From NCBI RefSeq assembly GCF_017873435.1, contig NZ_JAGGKG010000005.1, positions 1 to 64,000 on the forward strand: a stretch of DNA of 64,000 nt, written 5' to 3'. This stretch comes from Paenibacillus turicensis (GTDB taxonomy: Bacteria > Bacillota > Bacilli > Paenibacillales > Paenibacillaceae). A program made the position numbers and the translations under genes. Of the stretch, positions 52,701-60,413 are shown in pieces. Numbering within the stretch: position 1 is the stretch's first letter; every line of letters begins with the position of its first letter. Below the pieces are notes generated by a model. It did not search any database. It was not told the origin of the DNA and was given only the letters and a program-made list of their open reading frames with translations.

Positions 52701-54491
52701 TTCTAGTTTAATTTGTCCATCAGCATTTGTTTTAGATGTAAACACAGAATTAGGTGTAACATTAACTTCGTCGAATCTTACTGTCTTTACCTCTTCATCA
52801 TTCTCATCTACCCATACTAATGAATAGACCATCTCTCCATAACCTGTTCCCTTTAATTTAACGTTATAATCACCATCATTTAGAAGAGCAATTTTCGTTT
52901 CACCATCTGTGTAATAACTTCCAAATGGAATATTCTCTTCATAGCTAGTTGATCCTGTAGCACCTAAATGATTTCCTGCACTATCATATACATTTAAGTC
53001 AACTGGACATTCAATCTTAATTTTTAAGGATTTTGTCTTCCCACTTGTTTTTCTAATATTAGGAGATAATTTATTTGGATTTCCAAGAAGGATATTTTCT
53101 ACTTGTTTTTGAACATTAACGTTCCCTGGTAATTTAGAGTGTTCTTCCTGAATGTAATATGTTCTACTAGAATTCAACTTATTACCAACACTAGCACTAA
53201 TTACAGGTACAGTTCCATCTCCCTGAATTGATTTAACATCTCCAACTGTTTGGTTGACAGCCACATCGTTAATATTCATTCCACCAAAAGTGCTAACTTT
53301 ATCACCAATAATATAGTAGGAATCTATAGAATTAAGATTATTTATAATATCTAAATTATCATGGAATTTTTCAGCGCTGTTTAACATCGAGTCATTTAAC
53401 CATTTTCTTGAACTCAAATAACTTTTTGTCGAATAGTAATTATCATGTTTAATTTGTTTAAAATTTGATTTAAAATTGGAACTGTATGGAGGTCCTATTC
53501 TAACACTATGAGAAAGATAATATGTATTATTTAACGAAAAATAATTTTTCGAAGGTAACAATTCATAAGCAGATAAAATATTGGGCATTATTTTTTTTAT
53601 AGATTTATTAATGTACTGATCTTTTAAAAAATTTCCTGATGGATGACCTGTTTCAAATATATAAGAGGCTTTAGGAGCACCTAAATATGGAGTACCAATG
53701 GTTACAAGTTTATCTATGTTCTTTCCATAACCAAGATTAATATATTCAGTAGCTATAATCCCGCCCATACTATGAGCTACAACAAAAATTTTGCTATCCG
53801 GTGAGTCAGTCTTTATCTGGTTAATTTTATTTTTTAATAAACCAGCGTTAACTTTGGCACCAAATCTCCAATCATAACCAAAATCCACGACATGAAACTG
53901 CTGATTTAAATAATCATGTAGTGTCTTGTAATATTTAGGATCTGGTGAACCAGCTTTCAGTTGTATAATTTCTTTACCCTCTTTTGTCATTTGCAGTTTC
54001 TCTATATTCTCCTTGAAATTCCAATCCGGAATCCAAACCTTTTCACTGCCAGCATATATCTCTGAGGCCATAATTCCAGGAATAAGTACCACTCTATGCT
54101 TAAATACCTTTACACTAGTTTCATTACTAGAGCCTGAACCATCCATCGGCATAATTTTAAATTTTAATATTCCTTCACCAACATTCGAAGAAAAAGTATA
54201 AATATTTGAAAAAAAGGGATTATAATTATAATCTTCCCTAACTAGTTTTGTATCTAAATAAACATTTATTTTTACGGGGGAGTCAATATCATCTAAGTTA
54301 TAATGTATTTTAATAATTTCACCAAATTCAACCTTACTTTTTTCTGACCAAACATTTGTGCTTCGAACACTACTATCACTTGCAGCGTATATCTTATTAG
54401 AAAAAAAGATAAAATCTGAGAAAAGATTTATTACTAGAATCATTACAGTAAATACTAGAAAAAATTTATTGGGTGACTTATTAACTCTCAT
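49794..54491 (-). CDS. Large secreted lipase-like protein with FN3, RCC1 and tandem C-terminal repeats
   Basis: 1565 residues. Signal peptide 1-36. An alpha/beta-hydrolase, lecithin:cholesterol-acyltransferase-like, region: L-I-P-G-I-M (136-141), nucleophile Ser241 in A-H-S-M-G-G, Asp and His near 395-445 (D-G-T-V-P-V; E-H-S). Ig-like/big domains follow (about 630-800), one FN3 (about 803-880), RCC1-type repeats (about 885-1180: D-G-[S/T]-V-W-[A/S]-W-G), then three ~128-residue repeats (about 1197-1565). The last two repeats are nearly identical at DNA level (384-bp period). Function beyond a probable extracellular esterase is unknown. Confidence 0.8.
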   Translation of the reverse strand: MRVNKSPNKFFLVFTVMILVINLFSDFIFFSNKIYAASDSSVRSTNVWSEKSKVEFGEIIKIHYNLDDIDSPVKINVYLDTKLVREDYNYNPFFSNIYTFSSNVGEGILKFKIMPMDGSGSSNETSVKVFKHRVVLIPGIMASEIYAGSEKVWIPDWNFKENIEKLQMTKEGKEIIQLKAGSPDPKYYKTLHDYLNQQFHVVDFGYDWRFGAKVNAGLLKNKINQIKTDSPDSKIFVVAHSMGGIIATEYINLGYGKNIDKLVTIGTPYLGAPKASYIFETGHPSGNFLKDQYINKSIKKIMPNILSAYELLPSKNYFSLNNTYYLSHSVRIGPPYSSNFKSNFKQIKHDNYYSTKSYLSSRKWLNDSMLNSAEKFHDNLDIINNLNSIDSYYIIGDKVSTFGGMNINDVAVNQTVGDVKSIQGDGTVPVISASVGNKLNSSRTYYIQEEHSKLPGNVNVQKQVENILLGNPNKLSPNIRKTSGKTKSLKIKIECPVDLNVYDSAGNHLGATGSTSYEENIPFGSYYTDGETKIALLNDGDYNVKLKGTGYGEMVYSLVWVDENDEEVKTVRFDEVNVTPNSVFTSKTNADGQIKLEIDEDGDGKFDQTIIPSVELDPLGTQDEIKPTIDSNMLGIKGVNEWYGKGAAYKLTGQDNESGIYKVYYDLNDSDFKEYIDPVQLPDTGIYHFKSFARDKNRNDSEILTETIKVDTTNPTVPIMDVEPLKWTNQFVKITLSGSQDADSGFQKYQYKIGENDEWKDYIDPIIIDTEGLHNVFARSVDNVFNNSDEVTGEAKVDKTNPTQPEGLATYLMQSNKVGISWSPSRDNVEVTSYDLYANSKYIGSTTDCKYLFKDIASNTKYTFSVIARDEAGNSSSAGQFSILTPIGLVAGENHSLQIKADGSVWAWGDNRNGQLGDGTKTSKTVAVQVNDLSDVLSVAAGRDHSLALKRDGTVWSWGYNSAGQIGHGVRYGTYTKPEQVENLTGVIAVMAYDSSSFALKDDGTVWAWGYNEGQFGETNYTRFTMSPVQVQGVSGVSQLTVGTSGTYALTSGGTVLRLSNNSVRQVPGLSGVVSIATRSSYSTGLLALKKDGSVELWDGTNAPTQVMGLSNIKAIAGGANSNFAISEDGSVWHWTLKTPTKLAGISEVNAITCGRDYVVLSKTDGSVWAYGSVNQVGQLGDGSTTPHTAPAEVKDNEAPKVTLVYPQGTKEVPEGSNVSQPSIEWKQEDAALTNFAAYQVEIMDDNGEIIVDSGVVNKAVTTNTNGWTVDQVLPSGKTMQVRVKVYDEQYWSEWSEVGWLKVQDLMEYKQDGKSQITPELLKDDEDIEVSLIYPIGTKDAPEESSVSKPSIEWKQEGLEINNFAAYQVQLLDGDGVVILDSGLVEQVVTTKNNSWQVDQNLPLNIPLQVRVRVYNSQNWSEWSEVGWLKVQDLMDYKQDGNNQITPELLKDNEDIEVSLIYPIGTKDVPEESSVSKPSIVWRQEGLGINNFVAYQVQLLDGDGVVILDSGLVEQVVTTKNNSWQVDQNLPLNIPLQVRVRVYNGQNWSEWSEVGWLKYFNFVEG
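49800..50570. repeat. 384-bp tandem repeats inside the lipase gene
   Basis: Two near-identical 384-bp units (one around 49800-50185, the next 50185-50570), followed by a diverged third unit to about 50900. High identity indicates recent duplication and scope for copy-number change. Confidence 0.85.
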
Positions 54492-54509
54492 AAAATAGCT
54501 CCTTTATCT

Positions 54510-55136
54510 TTAATTACAAAACTCTGATGGGTCACATCGTATACTTCTATCTTCATCAACAATAATGTCAATACTATCCTTAAAGCTCTTGTCAAACAAA
54601 ACCAGTCGAATATTAGGTATTTTAACTTCATTAGCTAGTGTTTTCACTTCATTTTTCTTTATTTGCCCATCTTGTTCTCTGACCATTAAAATCACAGTCC
54701 TAATTACTTCATATTTTGTCCTCTCCTCACTTTCTTTAGAATCAATTCTATATGGTAAATCATTTCGACTAATAATTTTTTGAATTTCATTTTTAAGTTC
54801 TAATTGAGTATGGTGTGAAGGTGTTCTAAAAAAATTTATAATATTTGTGGAATTAGTTAAGATTGCTGGTCCAAATACTACTCCAGCTATAAATATACAA
54901 ATTGAAAGCTTAACTATCTTATGACCAACTTTTATATATAGTATTCTTAATGAAATTCCATAGATTAGAGAAAGCATACAAATATATATTACGGATTTCC
55001 AAGAAAAACCAAAAGGGATATCTCCCCCTGGTAGGCCTATCAATATGAAAATAAGCAACGCACAAAAATATACTCCTCCAATAAAACTAGCTAAACTAAC
55101 TATTGTATTCAAAATAAATTTTATGGATATCTTCAT
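54510..55136 (-). CDS. Four-segment membrane protein of unknown function
   Basis: 208 residues. Four hydrophobic segments in the first ~110 residues, then a charged cytoplasmic or external domain with R-T-K-Y-E-V-I-R-T-V-I-L-M-V-R-E. No family recognised. Starts just upstream of the lipase gene (18-bp gap), so probably one transcript; a role in export or protection of the lipase is conceivable. The IS256 element sits directly upstream and may have cut off its promoter. Confidence 0.6.
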   Translation of the reverse strand: MKISIKFILNTIVSLASFIGGVYFCALLIFILIGLPGGDIPFGFSWKSVIYICMLSLIYGISLRILYIKVGHKIVKLSICIFIAGVVFGPAILTNSTNIINFFRTPSHHTQLELKNEIQKIISRNDLPYRIDSKESEERTKYEVIRTVILMVREQDGQIKKNEVKTLANEVKIPNIRLVLFDKSFKDSIDIIVDEDRSIRCDPSEFCN

Positions 55137-55149
55137 CCTATCCCTCCCT

Positions 55150-55157
55150 ATTCATAT
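55150..55157. repeat. Target-site duplication, left
   Basis: ATTCATAT, repeated exactly at 56501-56508 across the insertion sequence. Confidence 0.85.
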
Positions 55158-56500
55158 GGCAGCGTCAAGAATTTTGTGTAAATGAAAATAACCTTAACTT
55201 GTAGAAGGTGTTGCTAGGTGGTGGTATTGAACATAGCTGCAAGTTCAGCCCGAGCTTGGTCGAAGCCAAGATGACACCGTGTAGCAAAGCGTTGGTTGTA
55301 GTTTTCAAACTGGGTGACGAGGAATTTCTCCAATGCCTCTTCATGTGGAAACTGCTCTTTACGCTTTGTATATTTTTTAATCTGTTTGTTAAAGGATTCA
55401 ATGAGGTTGGTGGAATAAATGCTTCGCCAGATGGATGGAGGAAAACCGTAAAATGTAAATAGATTAGGATTCTCCTGTAAGGATTTCACCACCTTCGGAT
55501 AGCTTGTTTTCCATTTGGTACTGAAAGCTTCTAGTGCGGCTCTGCCCCCTGCTTCATGTTCTGCGCGGTAGACGGCTTTAAAATCTTCACAGAGGTTAGC
55601 ACGATCTGTCACCCTTACTTTATGTGCAAGATTACGTGCCACATGAACGAGACAAGCTTGGTATTTTGCCTTTGGGTATACTTGCTCTATCGCATTCACC
55701 ATCCCTGTCAGCCCATCGGAAATAAAGAGAAGGACTTCTTCGGTTCCACGCTTCTTCATGTCCTGTAGCAACTCATTCCACATGTACGCAGATTCGTGAG
55801 GTGTCACGCAGTAGGTGATGACTTCCTTGGAGCCGTCTTCTCGAATCCCTACCGCTACATAGACCGCTGCTTTCGACACGGTTTCACGTTTGACAGGAAC
55901 ATAGGTCGCATCCATATACACACAAACATAACGTTTGGACAGGGGTCTTTTCATAAAGGCATCGACATGCTCTACCATGACTTTGGTCATGTTGGAAACC
56001 GTTTGAGGCGTGTAATGATGACCATACATCTTCTCGATGAGGTCCGCAATCTCGGTCATGGTGACGCCCTTTTGGAACATATGGATCACAAAGGACTCTA
56101 ACGTGTCATTGGAGCGTTTGTAAGGGGCCACCGTCTGTTGCTTGAACTCGCCGTTACGGTCTCTAGGCATGGTTAATTGCAAATTTCCATATTCCGTGTG
56201 TAACGTACGTGTATAGCTACCATTACGAGAATTTCCAGAGTGAATGCCTGCTCGGTCATACTTCTCATAGTCTAAGAAGCTGGTCAGTTCTGTTTCAAGC
56301 AAGTGATTCATCGCAGATTCTAGGTGTGAACGAAATACCTCCGTCACATCCTGTTTGTTTACTAGTGCTTCAACCAATTCTGTTGTAAAATGATTCATAG
56401 GGAAGACCTCTCTTTGAATTGTTGTGTGGTAACTCAATTCTACAAGAAAAGGTCTTCCTTTTTCATTGGTTTCTATTTACACATAATATTTTACGCTCTC
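55158..56500. mobile_element. IS256-family insertion sequence
   Basis: About 1343 bp. Imperfect terminal inverted repeats: left GGCAGCGTCAAGAATTTTGT..., right (reverse) GAGAGCGTAAAATATTATGT.... Bounded by an exact 8-bp duplication ATTCATAT, as expected for IS256 elements. One intact transposase frame inside. Appears complete and recent. Confidence 0.9.
55214..56398 (-). CDS. IS256-family transposase
   Basis: 394 residues from MNHFTTELVEAL. The longer frame adds 13 residues without support. DDE catalytic set: M-D-A-T-Y (first Asp), F-I-S-D-G-L-T-G-M (second), and the glutamate in L-I-E-S-F-N-K-Q-I. Mutator family. Full length. Confidence 0.95.
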   Translation of the reverse strand: MNHFTTELVEALVNKQDVTEVFRSHLESAMNHLLETELTSFLDYEKYDRAGIHSGNSRNGSYTRTLHTEYGNLQLTMPRDRNGEFKQQTVAPYKRSNDTLESFVIHMFQKGVTMTEIADLIEKMYGHHYTPQTVSNMTKVMVEHVDAFMKRPLSKRYVCVYMDATYVPVKRETVSKAAVYVAVGIREDGSKEVITYCVTPHESAYMWNELLQDMKKRGTEEVLLFISDGLTGMVNAIEQVYPKAKYQACLVHVARNLAHKVRVTDRANLCEDFKAVYRAEHEAGGRAALEAFSTKWKTSYPKVVKSLQENPNLFTFYGFPPSIWRSIYSTNLIESFNKQIKKYTKRKEQFPHEEALEKFLVTQFENYNQRFATRCHLGFDQARAELAAMFNTTT

Positions 56501-56508
56501 ATTCATAT
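56501..56508. repeat. Target-site duplication, right
   Basis: ATTCATAT matching 55150-55157. Confidence 0.85.
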
Positions 56509-56692
56509 ATTCGGTTATATTTCAAAATTATTTAATATATTGTATAAAAATTGAAGTTGGTATCAATAAAATAATTATAATTCTCAATAATGGGTAACAA
56601 ATTATAAACAAAGTAAAAAATAAACGAATCTATTTAACAAAAAAACTGTTTTGAAGTATCTCAAACACTTTATTTACTATTAAATAAAATTT

Positions 56693-56968
56693 TCATGTAA
56701 AAATATTAGTAATTGTAAAATACACAAGTGTACTTACAAAAAAAACTAAAAATAACTTTCTTTTTTGATTAGTCCTTACCTTTTCATTTTGTGTATTACC
56801 TGTGTTATCCGTTTCAGCAGCCCAAAACATTAAACCTATTCCTACTACTAAGGCAGATATACTTGGAATGGAACATTCCTTTAGTAAGAAGGAAAAATCG
56901 ATGACTGTCTCACGCAACGACAAGACATTAACCTTCTGTGCGGGTAAAAAGCAATTTAAAGTAAACAC
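56693..56968 (-). CDS. Possible small membrane protein
   Basis: 91 residues with two hydrophobic segments (about 36-50 and 70-88) around a charged loop (A-E-T-D-N-T-G-N-T-Q-N-E-K). No family. Upstream it abuts the inverted sigK remnant, so the N-terminus may be artificial. Kept with low confidence. The rest of 56509-56983 shows nothing. Confidence 0.35.
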   Translation of the reverse strand: MFTLNCFLPAQKVNVLSLRETVIDFSFLLKECSIPSISALVVGIGLMFWAAETDNTGNTQNEKVRTNQKRKLFLVFFVSTLVYFTITNIFT

Positions 56969-56983
56969 TTAGATGTTGAACGG

Positions 56984-57285
56984 GATGTAGAGAATCTCAT
57001 TTTAATTGGTACAATCGATTAATCAAAGCCATCGAGAGCTGTAACCTCAATAAGGGGACTAAGCTTGCTACTTTTGCTGCTCGCTTCATTGAAAAAGAGA
57101 TTCTGATGCAACTTAGAATCGTTGAAGAAAACTCGAAAAGATGTTTCTATGCAAGATCCGCTTGGGGTTGATAAGGAGGGAATCGAAATCACACTTCTAG
57201 ATATTTTAGGGACTGAAGTGGATGAGGTAGATCATCGTGTAGAACTTTAAATGGAAAAAGGTAAAATATATCTAAATAATCTTGC
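56984..57285 (+). pseudogene. Inverted, decayed sigK copy
   Basis: Pieces in several frames spell [77 protein letters not shown], as in sigma-K residues about 75-175. Frameshifts and a stop break it. Plus strand, opposite to the other two copies. Confidence 0.85.
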
Positions 57286-57320
57286 TTGATATAACCCTCG
57301 TTCCCTTCACTCTCATAGCG

Positions 57321-57370
57321 AACTGCGCCTCAATAGTTAGACATCTGCTAACTATTGGGGCGCAGTTTTT
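57321..57370 (+). terminator. Strong terminator
   Basis: AACTGCGCC-CAATAGTTAG, loop, CTAACTATTG-GGCGCAGTT followed by TTTT. Downstream of the inverted sigK remnant on the plus strand. Confidence 0.9.
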
Positions 57371-57464
57371 ATTTGGCTAGATTCAGTGCACATGAAAGAA
57401 TCCAAACGGTTGTGCATTATCCAGCAGGGATCAGAGAGTCATCGAAAATAAGATCTTTATTCTC

Positions 57465-58163
57465 TTATCTCTTCTTATAAAACTCATGATACAGCTTCAT
57501 TAACGCCCTTTTCTCAATTCGAGAAACATAACTACGACTAATCCCTAACTCCTTAGCAATTTCCCGTTGTGTTCGTTCCTCCCCACCCGCTTCAAGCCCA
57601 AACCTGCCAACGACTACCTCTTTTTCGCGATCATCCAAAATATCTAGGTTTTGATATATTTTACTTTTCTCCATTTTAAGCTCAACTCGGTCTGCAACCT
57701 CATCAGTTTCTGTTCCTAAAATATCTATAAGGGTAATTTCATTACCTTCTTTATCAGTCCCAATTGGATCATGTAAGGACACATCCTTGCGGGTCTTCTT
57801 TAACGATCTTAAGTGCATCAAAATCTCATTTTCAATGCAGCGAGCTGCAAAAGTAGCAAGTTTGGTCCCTTTATTGGGACGGAAGCTCTCAATGGCTTTA
57901 ATTAATCCAATCGTACCAATGGAAATAAGATCCTCTAAGTCCTCACCTGTATTATCAAATTTCTTCACAATGTGTGCTACCAGCCGCAAATTGTGCTCCA
58001 CCAACAGGTTCCGGCTAATGGGATCCCCCTCAGCCATACGCTTTAAATGTAATGCCTCTTCCTCTTCCGTTAAGGGTTGGGGAAACGCATTGTTTTTCAC
58101 GTACGATACAAGTAATGTAAGCTGTTTAATGAAAAATGCGATTGCACTGAACAATCCAGGCAT
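57465..58163 (-). CDS. sigK: RNA polymerase sporulation sigma factor sigma-K (pro-form)
   Basis: 232 residues from [11 protein letters not shown], with GGGAGGTGG upstream; seven codons precede it in the same frame and are not needed. Pro-sequence (1-20) typical of SpoIVFB-processed pro-sigma-K, region 2 ([14 protein letters not shown]), region 4 HTH ([13 protein letters not shown]). Directs late mother-cell genes. Unbroken, so no skin excision is needed for this copy. AATGA sits in G-N-E-I as in B. subtilis. Confidence 0.96.
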   Translation of the reverse strand: MPGLFSAIAFFIKQLTLLVSYVKNNAFPQPLTEEEEALHLKRMAEGDPISRNLLVEHNLRLVAHIVKKFDNTGEDLEDLISIGTIGLIKAIESFRPNKGTKLATFAARCIENEILMHLRSLKKTRKDVSLHDPIGTDKEGNEITLIDILGTETDEVADRVELKMEKSKIYQNLDILDDREKEVVVGRFGLEAGGEERTQREIAKELGISRSYVSRIEKRALMKLYHEFYKKR

Positions 58164-58456
58164 TTTTAAAGCCACCTCCCGCACATGTACAATGAACTCG
58201 GAATAAACTCTTGCTGCTCCTAATCGTTCACGGTCATCTTATTGTATGTGGGCGGGAGCCTAGAAGTGCATGTACGGAGGAAAAATATGAGTGGGTAAAT
58301 GAAAAAAACGAAGATATCACTAAACACAATTAAATAACATAAAGCTGTAAATCCATAGTTATCCATATTAAAGCAAATAAAACAGCAAACTATATAAACA
58401 TCTCAATTTCATAACACGTGAAAATTTAATTAAATTAATTTTTAAACGCTACCATC
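58164..58456. other. Intergenic region upstream of sigK
   Basis: About 293 bp without genes. Besides the sigK promoter the rest, 58280-58456, is AT-rich with nothing recognised. Confidence 0.5.
58241..58270 (-). promoter_or_regulatory. Sigma-E/sigma-K-type promoter of sigK
   Basis: Minus strand CATACAATA (58249-58241) preceded at 16 bp by GCACT. The -10 fits sigma-E (CATACAnT) and sigma-K (CATAnnnTA); the GCAC -35 fits sigma-K. Indicates mother-cell expression and autoregulation. Confidence 0.6.
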
Positions 58457-58792
58457 CTATAACTTCTTATCACAATACATCAAGGCAATTAACTCAATGC
58501 CATGCTGAAGAAACAATAACATAAATATATAAAAGGCCGCATCTGCAATACTAATAGAATTTTGAAAAGGATGAAATAAATCTACACCCAATATAACCGC
58601 AAGTACTACTGTAATTAAACCTTGATACCAATATATGACTCTACTCGCTTTATTCTGAATGAATTGCCAGCGTTCATCATTTTTATATTTAATACTTTTA
58701 TTAGCTTTGTAAACTAAATTACCAAAAAGTCCTATACCCAATACTACAAGTAAAACTGCCATTACTATTTGATAACTAAACATTTTTCTCAT
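58457..58792 (-). CDS. Four-segment membrane protein paired with an Xre regulator
   Basis: 111 residues with about three or four hydrophobic segments and the charged loop K-Y-K-N-D-E-R-W-Q-F-I, similar to DUF2178/YozG-neighbour proteins. Overlaps the Xre gene by 17 nt. Usual partner of small Cro-like regulators in bacilli; role unknown. Confidence 0.75.
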   Translation of the reverse strand: MRKMFSYQIVMAVLLVVLGIGLFGNLVYKANKSIKYKNDERWQFIQNKASRVIYWYQGLITVVLAVILGVDLFHPFQNSISIADAAFYIFMLLFLQHGIELIALMYCDKKL

Positions 58793-58988
58793 CCTCTCTC
58801 ATTGTAAATACCTCATTAATCGATACATTAAAAGCTTGTGCGATTTTAAAGGCTAACTCCAGTGATGGCGTATACTTATATTTCTCGATGGAGATAACCG
58901 CTTGTCGTGAAATCCCAACCTGCTCTGCTAAATCTGCTTGCGTCCAGTCACGTTCAGCTCTCAAAACTTTAATTCGATTTTCAATCAA
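58776..58988 (-). CDS. Cro/CI-type small transcriptional regulator
   Basis: 70 residues, a single HTH_3: I-K-V-L-R-A-E-R-D-W-T-Q-A-D-L-A-E-Q-V-G-I-S-R-Q-A-V-I-S-I-E-K-Y-K-Y-T-P-S. This is the YozG/YvaO class co-transcribed with a membrane protein. Confidence 0.9.
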   Translation of the reverse strand: MIENRIKVLRAERDWTQADLAEQVGISRQAVISIEKYKYTPSLELAFKIAQAFNVSINEVFTMREDEKNV

Positions 58989-59168
58989 TGTAATACCCTC
59001 ATTCCAAAATGTAATTAATACGTTACATTATAATTGTAATCACCTCATTACATTTTGTCAATAAAAGGAATGCACAATAGGTACTAATCATTTTCTAGAA
59101 AGAAGAAAAGACTAACATAAGTTAGCCCTCTTGTTAATTCATATTAGAACTTACCTCTTTGTGGTTCA

Positions 59169-60413
59169 TCATCCCCTTGCCATATACCGCCGTTTAAACA
59201 ACACAACTCCTAACAGAAAATAAAAAGCAGATAAAATTATAAGCACAATAAGCTCTCCAACAACACTATAAAAATCAGCATTTTGAAGCAAGATTTTATT
59301 CATTGCATTTACAGCATCTAATGTTGGCATCAATGACAGTAATTCGATCTCTTTATCCATGATTGTAAATAGTTTAATCGGGGGAACTTTAAAGAAAATA
59401 CCTGCTAAAAACATCATAGGTGTAAGTACCACGTTGCCTATAATAAATGCTTCTAATGAAGTTTTACAAAAAGCCGCGATGATCAATCCAATTCCGATCG
59501 CAGAAAACGTAGCAATGAGACTCACAACATAAGCAAGCAAAAATGAACCTGATGTGTGGAAGCCTACCAACCTACTCGCGGCAAAGACAAGCGGTAACAT
59601 TATCACCGCTAACCCCATTTGTGCTAAACTAATTCCCCCACAAAACTCGATTGGTTTAGTTTTAGCTAATATAATTCGCTCAATAGTTCCATTTTCAATT
59701 TCCTTGGTAATCATCATCGCGCTTAAAATCATAAGGAAAAATACCGAAAACACAATTAAGCCTGGAGCCATATTATCAAACTCTGATTTGACCTGTATTT
59801 GCTGGAACCCTGTATGATCATATACAATTTTGGTCGGATTTTTGATCTTTACATTTTCCCATACAAAGCTATGAATTTGATTCTCCACAAAGCTACTAAT
59901 TAGGTTATAAGTTAGGTTAGAGGGATTACCTGAAATAACGATAGCCGCATGATCATCTTGAGGAGCACGACTAGAACTATGAGAATTATTAGAGTCACTA
60001 GAATCATTAGAATCATTAGGATCATTAGAATTATTAGAATTATTAAAGCTACTAAAGGTACCCATGCTATTTTTAAATGATTCACTAAAATTCGCTGGAA
60101 TTAACAGATGTGCATCGTATTTTTGCTGTTTAATTGCCTTATCGAAGGTCCCCACTGGATTATCAACAACTATGGTTTCGAAGAATTTATTACCGTTGGG
60201 ATATCGGCTGTTTTCAATGTTTTGAATCAGTTGATTCCCTAATGTTCCTTGATCCTCATTTGTAATTCCAAGTGTGTATGTATAAAAGCCTTGTCCAAAA
60301 GCTAAGCCAAAAATCACAATAAAAGCAATGGGGGAAAGGATGGTCAAAATTAACGCTTTATAATCTCTAAACTGCTCAATCATACTTTTTTTGAAAACAG
60401 CGATTAATTTCAT
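59169..60413 (-). CDS. ABC-2-type exporter permease
   Basis: 414 residues. One N-terminal membrane segment, an extracellular loop containing a low-complexity N/D/S stretch (about 120-145), then five membrane segments with the ABC2_membrane_3 pattern T-K-E-I-E-N-G-T-I-E-R-I. Exports an unknown substrate, perhaps a drug or peptide. Overlaps its ATPase gene by 4 nt. Confidence 0.92.
   Translation of the reverse strand: MKLIAVFKKSMIEQFRDYKALILTILSPIAFIVIFGLAFGQGFYTYTLGITNEDQGTLGNQLIQNIENSRYPNGNKFFETIVVDNPVGTFDKAIKQQKYDAHLLIPANFSESFKNSMGTFSSFNNSNNSNDPNDSNDSSDSNNSHSSSRAPQDDHAAIVISGNPSNLTYNLISSFVENQIHSFVWENVKIKNPTKIVYDHTGFQQIQVKSEFDNMAPGLIVFSVFFLMILSAMMITKEIENGTIERIILAKTKPIEFCGGISLAQMGLAVIMLPLVFAASRLVGFHTSGSFLLAYVVSLIATFSAIGIGLIIAAFCKTSLEAFIIGNVVLTPMMFLAGIFFKVPPIKLFTIMDKEIELLSLMPTLDAVNAMNKILLQNADFYSVVGELIVLIILSAFYFLLGVVLFKRRYMARG

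Noticed and set aside
48838-58163. Search for a SpoIVCA-type recombinase for the sigK fragment
   Set aside because: The only recombination gene in the interval is the IS256 transposase, which does not act on AATGA sites.
59985-60060. Short repeats considered as CRISPR-like
   Set aside because: Contiguous in-frame simple repeats without spacers, inside a transporter gene.
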